Source: Leptasterias polaris
Lineage: Eukaryota > Echinodermata > Asteroidea > Forcipulatida > Asteriidae
Length of the DNA stretch: 64,000 bases
Direction of reading: 5' to 3'
Assembly: GCA_037783415.1 (NCBI GenBank)
Contig: JAZGTN010000007.1
Location: forward strand, 7,027,501-7,091,500
Shown here: piece after piece, positions 55,330 to 64,000 of the stretch
Layout: the number at the start of each line of letters is the position of its first letter
Numbering within the stretch: the stretch's first letter is position 1
Translations under genes and position numbers: made by a program
Notes under the pieces: generated by a model
The model's input: only the letters and a program-made list of their open reading frames with translations
Database searches by the model: none
What the model was told of the DNA's origin: nothing

Positions 55330-56175
55330 ATGTGCAATAACAAAAAAGTTAAATGATTTTTAATATAAAATTGCTATTATTTATACATATGATTTGCAGT
55401 TTTAGGTAGTGAGAAGTCCAAGAGAAACTTTTAAATAACACCATGTGCAAGGGTGTTAAAGAAAACACGTACGTTACGAGGCGACAGGGCCTCATTGTAA
55501 TGTTATTGTCTGCTACATGGCAATGGCTAAAATGTGTCAATTAATTACAAGTAATACTACTATACGTTTACAGGCCAATAAATTGGTCTCTTGGGTACAC
55601 GTAAAGGGGCACTAACTATGCTGCAGTTTCCATGTTATATATTATATCATGTAATCAGTGTTTACCTTAAAGTTAGCCGGTGCTGGCATTATACTGCAAT
55701 GCAACCATTGACTTGTTTTAATACAATTGTATTTATAGTATACAGCCACCATCCAACACAAAATCTTAAATTGTTTACTTTAATTTAAGTTTAAAGTTGG
55801 CTATGGGGTACAGTCTACATCTACATCCACATCTATTCTGCTACTTGTCGGTGTCAAAGCCTGTTCAGCATCTATAGGCTGGAGCATGAATATTGAACGA
55901 AATATTAAACTAATTATAGCAACATTACAACCGACATTGTATTGTGAATGCAATGTAGCCCGGCATTCAGGCATACAGTACACCACACCAAGTAACAGGG
56001 GGCGGTCGAAGCCTACACACGTACACACAATACAAACATACGACCAAAGATTATAACATTTCGAAAAAAGGAGTAAAAAGTGCTCAGTTTCTGAAGTCTA
56101 ACGTTAATTTTTTATTAAATTATTACCAGCATATTTAACGTTAACTTTTCAAGTTAAAAACAACGGGATTTAACA
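55330..56175. other. First intron of the small gene
   Basis: No exon seen; short ACATCTACATC repeats at 55815-55835. Confidence 0.4.
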
Positions 56176-56180
56176 CTTAC

Positions 56181-56230
56181 GCAGGTTGCAGTAGTAAAGT
56201 TCAGTTAACTTTTCCCCATGTAGCACGACA
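56181..56230 (-). other. 5' untranslated exon of the small gene (candidate)
   Basis: CCTGC|GTAAGT donor at 56181. The upstream sequence has only a three-codon ATG frame, so it is non-coding. The 5' limit is unknown; the right coordinate is a guess. Confidence 0.35.
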
Positions 56231-56234
56231 GTTC

Positions 56235-57395
56235 AGTCATCATGCATTCTGCAGTGTCAATGGCGTCGTCGTGTGGTCAGCTACACAATAACCGTACACA
56301 TGTATGTATGTAGGGTAGAAATACATAATGGAATACATGCAACACATCCACACGCACCGAATCCCTGCTGCTGTATGAACTATAGCAACTTTTAAGAAGT
56401 TGCTGCCATACATTCACAAACAACCTAGAGAACTTTCATAAATTAGATTTCCTGTTTGCCACTGCAAAGTCTTTAAAAATAAATACACAAAATAATAAAA
56501 AGTATCATTTTTCCTGGCTTATTTTTAAAAATAATAGTTTTTGTTCAAGGTTGGAATTCCCTTGACCACAGATTGACAAAAAGAACGCCCTCTATTGTGC
56601 AACTACTGCACATATCATGAGCAAGAACTTTTAGTTTGTTAATTTTTTCCCTTTTGCCAAAGAACACACTTTTTCTGCGTTTCACACCTGTCTTTGTTAC
56701 ATATCCGAACGGGTGTTAAGGAAATATAAAAAAATCCACGATAAAATTACACAAACTAACTAATATCCAAGGGGACAAATCGCAGTTAGTCACAGACTGA
56801 CTCATTTTCGGGCCAAATTCAGATGATAAAAAAATAATGTAAAAACCTGTGTGCTAAATTATCGAGTCAGGCACAAGCAAATTTTCCAATCTTTAAATAC
56901 ATTTGACAATGTTATGACATATCTGATTTTACCAATTACAGTAAAATATGTTTTCATGGAGCCACAAAATGACACCGTGTTTATTGGGATCTACACAAAT
57001 TAGTGACCTCTGGAAAACTTTTATAACTTAAAAAATATATAAGGTAACTTTGTGATTTCCGTGAAAAATTGAAGAGAAAGACTTTTTCTATCTTTATATA
57101 ATTATATTTAGCCTTCCTATGTGTACATTTATTAAAATTGACAAGCTCATATCTTTCATGTATGTGATACTAAAACCGCTAAAAGTTGCACACAGATTAA
57201 TGGGTATGAAGTATAGTACTGAAACTAGACTATTTGAAGGACATATCGTTTAAACTATAACGGATTTTTTGAATTTTTATTTGGGGAATACATACATATA
57301 TTTGATTCCTATCTCATTCATAAGTTTGAAGCAAAAATGTCATACTTAAGGACGTTTTAAAAGACCAAACCACAAACTGACAAAATTATTGCTCA
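56235..57395. other. Unassigned upstream region
   Basis: AT-rich sequence between the small gene's first exon and the GC-rich patch. No gene or repeat recognised. Confidence 0.4.
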
Positions 57396-57399
57396 CGCT

Positions 57400-57700
57400 C
57401 TTTGTGCGTCAGTTTGTGTGCCGAGCCGCTTCGTGGGTGAGGCAGCGCGCCTCCGGCCCCCATCAACATGCGCCTCCGAACCCCTCCGACTTCGTACTTT
57501 GCGGTCTTCTCGGAGGGTCCTCTCGGCACCCACCCGTAGTCCAGCGGTCCCCAAACTCGTTCCCAGGGAGGATCGATCTTGCTGCGCCATTTTTCCCAGC
57601 ATGCCTTGCGCAGCACATTTTTCATTAACCTGTAGTCGATCCATTTTACGCGCGCGTTTTAGTGTGGTAAACAGAGCAACTGGTACCCTCACATTCTTCT
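57400..57700. promoter_or_regulatory. GC-rich, CpG-rich patch with ZNF143-like motif (possible promoter)
   Basis: GC content and CpG frequency are much higher than in the surroundings. Long open frames on both strands are an effect of this composition. TCCCAGCATGCCTTGCG at 57594-57610 closely matches the ZNF143/Staf site core (TTCCCAGNATGCCTTGCG type). Could be a promoter of the minus-strand gene or of an unseen plus-strand transcript, or a GC-rich repeat. Confidence 0.4.
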
Positions 57701-58007
57701 TTGATCTTGTGACATTTCTAACATGCAATTTAGAGTGACCGTGTAAAAACAAGATTCATTTGAAGTCGAGACGTGCAAAATACTTGCATTTTATGTCATT
57801 TTATTTTATGCTTACACGCGCAAACCATCGCGTACTAAGCGTCCTTCAAGCGCCATGCAAGCGCTCGAAAGCTTTCAACACTTTAGATAGCCAATCAGCG
57901 TTGTTTTTCTACACATCCTACCAGGGGTTAGTGACAAGAGGTAGCAATACGGCGCGCTGCCCATGGTAGCGAAGCTGAGCGGTCCCGGTCTCCAGGTGGC
58001 CTGGGGC

Positions 58008-58135
58008 CGTATTCACGGTGGAGTACTTAAGTTTTCACTTAAGTATTAAGCACCCCGCTAACTTAAGTCGGGCGCTTAAGTAGCTATTCACAATACATCT
58101 AAGTACCCCACTTATCTTGGTACCCCACATAAATC
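58008..58135. repeat. CTTAAGT-rich inverted repeat block
   Basis: GTATTCACGGTGGAGTACTT and AAGTAGCTATTCACAATACA with several ACTTAAGT motifs between. Similar in style to family D ends. Confidence 0.5.
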
Positions 58136-58153
58136 TTAAAAAGTTAAGTTGTT

Positions 58154-58341
58154 TAGACCCATTGCACAACGCGCAGCGCGCATAAATGCGCGTAATTTTG
58201 GGTTTCAAAACGTGCACAAAAGGATGGTACACGTGTTTACGCACAATGCGCTTGTAAACACGTGTGTCATTCTTTTGTGCATGTTTTTACACCCAAAATG
58301 ACGGGCGTGTAGATGATGACGTCATATGCAATGGGTCTATA
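58154..58341. repeat. Palindromic MITE, TAGACCCATTGCA ends
   Basis: TAGACCCATTGCA on the left faces TGCAATGGGTCTA on the right; inner arms AAAACGTGCACAAAAGGAT / ATTCTTTTGTGCATGTTTTT and GTACACGTGTTTACG / GTAAACACGTGTG also pair. TGACGTCAT lies near the right end. Confidence 0.85.
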
Positions 58342-58489
58342 GATCATTTGACCGCCATCTTTGATGAATTGTGCCCGCGTGAAAAGCTATCATTGGCCGA
58401 GAGTCGTGCTTGCGCGTACACGCGTGCACTTTTCCATTGTTTTACATCAAAGATGGCGGTCAATGACGCGTATTGCAATCCATCTATTG
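58342..58489. repeat. Palindromic MITE, GACCGCCATCTTTGAT arms
   Basis: CATTTGACCGCCATCTTTGA on the left and TCAAAGATGGCGGTCAATG on the right. It abuts the preceding element and also ends in TGCAATCCATCTA, so the two may be nested. Confidence 0.82.
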
Positions 58490-58499
58490 TTGTTCAATT

Positions 58500-59150
58500 G
58501 TTTCATTTTCTCAATAATTTGTCGATGGGATCCGGGTCGAACAACAAGAAAAATGCTGTGGTTCTATTGTTTCTTTGTGTAAAAGACCCCACGTTGGCCA
58601 CTAAACAATAATATTACTTAAAATTAAAAACATACATTAACACCTAACACGTACATGTTTAAGTTTGATGTTTGTTATTTGTTTTTTGTTTTTCTGTCAT
58701 TTTTAAAATTATTGTTGGCACATAAGCACACAAAAATACTCATCATCAGCACTAAGCACTAAATACTAGGCGATTGAAGCCATTTAAGCGATCGGAAGCA
58801 CATTCAATTAAATGTATGGACGATAAGCACTAATTAACAAAGAACAAAATAATAAACCAAGTTATACGATAACAATAAGCAATAAATAAAATGAGCAGAT
58901 AGTAATGCATTCAACATTATATTATACATGGGTATCTTATTATCACAAACAAAGTAAATGCACCTACAACACGTTTGGAAATGGCCTAATTAATACGAAG
59001 AAAAGCAACAAATATCGGTCGGCGGGTTTGGCTAAATCAGTGAAAAGCATATTGTTCGGTTTCAAGTCTGGTAAAAAGGCAATAAAGCATAAAGTATATA
59101 CAATCAACAAAATGACATCGGTCTGAAATTACTCAATTTGTTATGCAGGA
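58500..59150. other. Unassigned non-coding stretch
   Basis: AT-rich, no supported gene. Confidence 0.4.
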
Positions 59151-59159
59151 TAAACAGAC

Positions 59160-59330
59160 TGACAATAAAAGGAAGGGGAACGAAATACTATTACAAACAA
59201 GCGAGATAATATACTATTTCTCGAAACAAAACATTGTTTTGTTGAAGGAACGAAATAATACGCAGTTTCGTCGGAATGAAGTATTATTTCGGGGGAAAGG
59301 AATTCGTATTTCGAAAGAACGAAACACTAA
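59160..59330. repeat. TTTCG/GGAACGAAATA palindromic array
   Basis: Third locus of the array type at 44861-45190, with units such as GGAACGAAATACTATT and ATTATTTCGGGGGAAAGGAA. Confidence 0.72.
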
Positions 59331-60054
59331 TTTGAAGAACGGTTTTATTGCCCTGTATTGTACTTTTTGTTCTTGTACTGTTGAGGTCGAATAAATAATA
59401 ATAACTTTTGCAATGTATATATATATATATTTTTTTTAGTAGTAGTATTATCTTGTTGTATCTTTTTGTGAGGCGGAGTAATATAAACACTAATAATTGA
59501 TGTTCTTTCGGATGTACTTACATTTTTGTGGGTTAACACTTTCATTTTTATATTGATCTTAATTGAACTAAATTAAACTGAACTCTGTAAAAGATGCATT
59601 AGTTACTCCAAACAATAGTAACAGCTACTATATTTATGCGCTGTACCTTTATTGAATAACATATAACATCAACAAAATTATAAAAAACGATCATTTTAGT
59701 TCTTTATAATTGTTTACCATTCATCATCCACATTGCATTTTATAAATATTATCCAATTCATAATTTTAATAGCTTCGCACACATCATCATTCTTCATAGG
59801 TGGATATACCGCACACATAGATAATTGTATTGGTGCAAAATTTAATATAGGAATCCTATATTGGTAAATATCTTACACTCAGGGCGCTTTACAGCTTTAT
59901 TTCCAAAATGATCGTACCCCGCCTGTTTGTTCAAATGAGGCAACGTCGTGTCACGGCGAACAAGGCTGGTGTCTACATGGAGTCACCCACGTAAGAAGGG
60001 GTGTTTTCAAAAACAACAGGTTGACACAAAAGTTATGCTCAAAACAAGTAAAGA

Positions 60055-60365
60055 GAAAAACTATATAGCGAAACAAATGGGACCTCAATTCCCTATTGAA
60101 TATGTTGAAAGATGTTGTTCGACGTAGTGTGGCAGGGAGCTTGTTCCAAATGGCAGGTGCAGCATTCGCAAAGGCATGCTGACCATAGCGAGAGGTTCTA
60201 CCTCTTGGTTAGCTAACATGAAGTTGAAGATCTTAAAAACGCGATCAGATTGTTTGAATGAGATGGGGTCAGGGAGATACTGAGGAGCGTAGCTGTAGCA
60301 TCTTGAATACGAGGAGGCAAACCTTCAATTGGAGATCGGAAACCAATGTAGTTCTCGGGAGTATA
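60055..60365 (-). mobile_element. LINE C-terminal remnant
   Basis: Minus-strand segments in shifting frames match the common end of CR1-type LINE polyproteins: LQLKVCLLVFKML, YAPQYLPDPI, then RYGQHAFANAAPAIWNKLPA, and FNRELRSHLF. At least two frameshifts are present. The RT core is absent. Confidence 0.82.
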
Positions 60366-60439
60366 AAACAATCATACAAATCCTCCACTAAGTCAAACGT
60401 GTACATTAAGCAAATATCTTTTGGTAAATACTCTGGTTA

Positions 60440-62080
60440 ATTAATGAAATCAAAATAAATAAATTTAACATAAATAAATGTTACCCTATTATATATCAGG
60501 ATATTAGTTATATACGCCATGAGAGTGCTGTAAGGACAGATTCAGTTTTGTGAAACACTTTTTTTTTTTAGTCCTCACTAAGTAGGAAAAAGGGTTCCTA
60601 ACTTTACGCTGAAACCTTGTAAACTGCCATTGTAATTGAAACCCATCCAGTGCAAAATTTGTTAACACCCAAGAAGATCCAACGACGTCGCGACATTTCA
60701 AATTATAAGAAAATAGAATTAGCTGTCGCAAACTGCTAACCAACCAAAAGGACCTGTGGTATAAATGCAAAAATTAGTTAGTGGCCTGGCGTTTCAAATA
60801 ATAATGAGTCTTTACGTTTTTGTACGGGGGATTTTTGAATCATTCCCAAGTTCCATAAAAATTCAATCTTGAATCATGAAATTGATCCTGAATTTCAATG
60901 AAATTCGATCAAAAAGGCATCGTTGAATATGAACTTTTGACCAAAGTAAATTTCTGTTGTGTAATGTATAGGCTTACAGAACTAACTATTGTCTACATTG
61001 TAACGTTATGTTTCAAAATTCACCCTGAAAGATTAGCAAATGAAACGCTCGTCAAAATTTCTTATCATCAACGAAAACAGCAGAAAACACCCCCCCCCCC
61101 AAAGAAGAAAAAAAACAAAAACATTCCAAATTATAACTTTCTTAAAACAATGACGTTATACAATATTTCACGGACAAAGATTCTACTAGTAAGAATTAAA
61201 AGTTTAAGTAAAAATAACAATAAATATACTAACACAAGGTTTGCAATAATTTAAAGAAATAACTTAAAATCTTGTGGTCCTCGGATTAAAGTGAGTTAGG
61301 TTTCGTACGCACAGGGGCCCTTTATTAATGTTCGCAAATATTTGATTTGGAATTGTTAGTACACTATGCAAAACAATATAAAAACATGCAAACGGCAGGA
61401 GAACCCCCCCCCCCCCCCCCTTTTCGAGATTCCGTCCTCCCACGCGGCGAGCCGTGTACACATTTCTTCTGATAGCGCCCTCTTTTGAATCAACCTCCTT
61501 CAGCCCATGTTAATTTCTATGGGGGACAGAATCTCTGTGGCACAGAATTCCCTACGACAACAGCACGCAAACTTACATATAAAATTGATGGTTAAATACA
61601 TTTTGTACGAAAACAAAATTACTGACAGGACAAGGCCAAAACACCATGACGACGGTTTGAAGTTTGTTTCTTAAATAGAAATACACATTATTTCCACTTT
61701 AGAATGAAGATTTACATGTACATCGACGATCAAATCGACCATTTCAGTCGAAGTTAGAACGGTAGACCTGCCAACATTTGCATTTTGCAATCAAGAAGAT
61801 GTTGTACAACAATCAGGCAGACGTTTAGAATTACGCTCAACAAACAAGAAAACAGTTTCCATAATCAGGGAGATTTTCAAATCTGTTCATCAGAATGTGG
61901 AAAGATTGGTTTATTCTCAGGAAATTTTCTGCTGAATTGGGGAGAGCTGGCAGCTCTGAAAATATAACCGTTACAGTTTAACCTCCATGGTTCAACTATA
62001 AAAGTGAAATACGTTTAAGGAACTTCGATCCGATCAAATGCACATTTCCCTTTCGAAATGTTTCAGATGACCATAATATG
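60440..62080. other. Repeat remnants and unassigned sequence
   Basis: 60622-60690 resembles the left arm of family F. 60770-60830 holds GTTAGTGGCCTGGCGTTTC, a trace of the Penelope tail. C-runs are at 61089-61099 and 61405-61421. No gene seen. Confidence 0.5.
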
Positions 62081-62088
62081 AGGTCCAG

Positions 62089-62150
62089 TCGATAGATTGC
62101 AGGACTTGCAATCACACGGTTGTGGGTTCGAATTCTATCATGCTAACCGC
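62089..62150 (+). repeat. Degraded tRNA-like SINE fragment
   Basis: Plus strand CGATAGATTGCAGGACTTGC followed by GGTTGTGGGTTCGAATTCTA, a box-B-like end without an intact A box. Confidence 0.5.
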
Positions 62151-62507
62151 TGATTTCACAGCAGTGAAAATAATAAGTATTGTCGTTTCTGAATCACAAT
62201 TTCTTGATTTGTGCAGTTCATAATCATACACGTTAAACCAATGTCTGTATGAGAGATATTGGCTATTGCCAGCTTATAGTGTTTATATCCGCTTGTAGGG
62301 GTTTGTCAACTTCCCTTGACAGGAAGATCAACTAAACAGCGACTTGTAGAAAATAGCACTTTTACACTAGTGTTTAAGCCTTCATAGTACACCCACTCCA
62401 GCACGGCCACATCTAAGCCTTTAAACATGTCATCCGGGGCATCCCAGATTGCAATACATCCATGCTCACCAAACACATCTTTAGACATCAAGGATACAAT
62501 AAACCTT

Positions 62508-62655
62508 ATGCATATGACGTCATTTGAGTAGGGCGCCCTCGCCTAGAGGTCAAAAGGCAGGTGTTCATTGGCCAGTCCTGTGCGCCGCGCGTACAAATCA
62601 GCGGGTTTCCATTGTTTCATCATCAGTTTAGCTTGGTGACGTCAATAAGGTATAT
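62508..62655. repeat. Palindromic MITE family C, copy 2 (inverted)
   Basis: AAACCTTATGCATATGACGT at the left and TGGTGACGTCAATAAGGTAT at the right; the interior matches 11321-11496 in reverse orientation. Confidence 0.85.
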
Positions 62656-62686
62656 TCTAATGTTCAAAGCATACCCCCAAACAACC

Positions 62687-63080
62687 CCTTAAAGGCAAAG
62701 TATACCTTTGGTTTTTTTGAACCGTTCGATTGTATTAATTCTATATAATCGTAGACATATACAATATAACCCATGAAAATTTCAATTCAAAAGATGGTCG
62801 CATTTTTGAGATATCGCCGAAAATCCGGAGCGAATATGTTCACGCAGGAAGAACAATCCCCTAATAGGAATGCACAATCTGGGAAACATTTCTGACAGAA
62901 ACGCTTCACACATTCAAATTTGCGGGCATAAAGACCGATAGTTTTTTACACAAGCACATTTCTTCGAAGTGAAATGTTTTTCAAAATGCTTTATACTACT
63001 GCTGTATAGGCTTCTAAACAATACGTTTTTAGCGCCAATAATTTTAAGAGTGATTACCAAAAGTATACACTCCCATTAAG
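62687..63080. repeat. MITE family A, diverged copy
   Basis: Left CTTAAAGGCAAAGTATACCT, middle TTTTTGAGATATCGCCGAAA and TTCTGACAGAAACGCTTCAC, right ATTACCAAAAGTATACACTC. Same order as 4067-4466. Confidence 0.88.
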
Positions 63081-63367
63081 TACAACACAGACACATTCCA
63101 ACAACCAGGCATGCAGCTTAAGTTTGTCCAATAAGGAGAAAAGTGCCACTGAGGTGCAGCGAGACTTTGTAGTTTTTTTTTTTTTACTTTTAAATGGCAC
63201 AGCAGAAAAAACAAAAAACAAAGATAGCAAGTTCAGCTGAATAGCTGAAAAGTTGCACATGTGAACAAGTAAGGCCTTAGCTTAGGCAACCTCCTTTTAG
63301 CCAGGGATCACATCCATATTTTTAAATACATGTATAAAGAAAAATTTTTAATTAGTTTTTCTTTCTT

Positions 63368-63608
63368 TCATACAACCCCATTGCTCATGGAGGACAATCC
63401 ATTGGACAAATGCGTATGGCCATTTGTCACTCCACTTGCTGTCTCATTGGTCAATTTATCCGAAACGCTGTTGCTCATTCCGTTTACATAGCCATTCACT
63501 TGTTTGTGGCTCGTCAACGTCTTGTTATGGATACTCCTCAGTCCAGAGAGGGCGCCACACTTGTGCTCAAGTGTCATGTGACTCTGAGGAGGCAATCCAA
63601 CACACGCT
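63368..63608 (-). CDS. 3'-terminal coding exon of a gene extending past the window
   Basis: ATTTCAG acceptor, then 241 nt in phase 2 to a TGA at 63370-63368: 79 codons in frame. It begins ACVGLPPQSHMTLEHKCGAL and continues into a low-complexity Asn/Gly/Ser/Thr-rich tail with repeated VNGxxN and SNG motifs. The first half looks like a conserved protein end and the tail like a disordered cytoplasmic terminus. Family not recognised. The remaining exons must lie to the right of 64000 or in the unassigned 63.6-64 kb stretch, where I see none. Confidence 0.6.
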
Positions 63609-64000
63609 CTGAAATATAAAAAAATTCAAAATATACGTTACATGCTTTAACTAGGTGCAGAACACTGTTGTAAGCAGCATGATTTACAAGCAATTATAAA
63701 CGAGCTCTACTCTCCCAGTATCTGACATAGCTTATTCTGAAATGTTTAGTCAGCAAATGTTCTGTTTATACACTATTTAACAGATTCTTTTTTCTTTGTT
63801 CATTTCTGTCTTTGTCAAACCTGTTTGTCCGTATGTTCTTGTTCCTGTTTACATTCTGTTTGTCTGTCCGTCAGGCATCTCAGCAGAAGCCCCAGCTTCT
63901 CAACAAATGCCTCCGTACATTTTTTTTTTTTCTGCAGTGTGAAAAATGCATTTGTGGCTACTTTTGTGGTCACCATTAAAGTAAAAATCAAAATGACTGT
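63609..64000. other. Probable intron of the preceding gene
   Basis: T/C-rich sequence with TTTGTCTGTCTG-like simple stretches; no exon recognised. Confidence 0.4.

Noticed and set aside
57386..57752. Overlapping 79-119 codon frames on both strands
   Set aside because: Explained by the local CpG-rich composition, which lacks stop codons in most frames.

Overview
The window reads as nuclear DNA of a marine deuterostome invertebrate, most likely an echinoderm. It is AT-rich and intron-rich, has very low coding density, and is crowded with short palindromic (MITE-like) repeats, tRNA-derived SINEs, minisatellites and fragments of Penelope-like, LINE and Ty3/gypsy elements. The organism call rests on the gene architecture and the style of the repeats, and no species is claimed. 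All multi-exon models were read by eye from splice signals, reading phase and domain motifs.

Left part, 2-28 kb, minus strand. The main content is one large gene that is easy to miss because every exon is short. From 28340 leftward I read a signal-peptide exon, a Ser-rich linker exon, five CUB-domain exons interleaved with eight LDL-receptor class A (LDLa) exons, an LRR N-terminal cap exon and two 72-nt leucine-rich-repeat exons. Every ectodomain intron is phase 1. The cap exon switches to phase 2, and the LRR exons are phase 2 on both sides. The visible exons sum to 3248 nt, about 1082 codons. This is the ectodomain layout of LDLa/LRR receptors of the GRL101/relaxin-receptor kind, with CUB domains added. 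Farther downstream on the same strand lies a complete single-exon rhodopsin-class 7TM receptor (3115-2162). A phase-2 splice acceptor just ahead of it would fit the last LRR exon, so it is either the membrane half of the same receptor or an independent aminergic-like GPCR gene.

Middle, 28.6-36.6 kb. This is a three-level nest of retroelements. A Penelope-like element (minus strand, GIY-YIG end retained) is split by a young Ty3/gypsy element (plus strand, LTRs identical by eye, gag and pol), whose 3' LTR is split in turn by a 5'-truncated LINE (minus strand).

Right part, 36.6-64 kb. It is mostly non-coding. I can support one small gene on the minus strand (seven short exons, 56181 to 51827, 98 codons, not recognised), the 3'-terminal coding exon of another minus-strand gene that continues past the window (63608-63368), an isolated hydrophobic exon candidate (46435-46367), a LINE C-terminal remnant (about 60.06-60.36 kb) and many palindromic repeats. 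Several repeats carry motifs resembling CTCF, CREB, NF-Y/GC-box or YY1 sites. A GC-rich, CpG-rich patch at 57.4-57.7 kb with a ZNF143-like motif may be a promoter.
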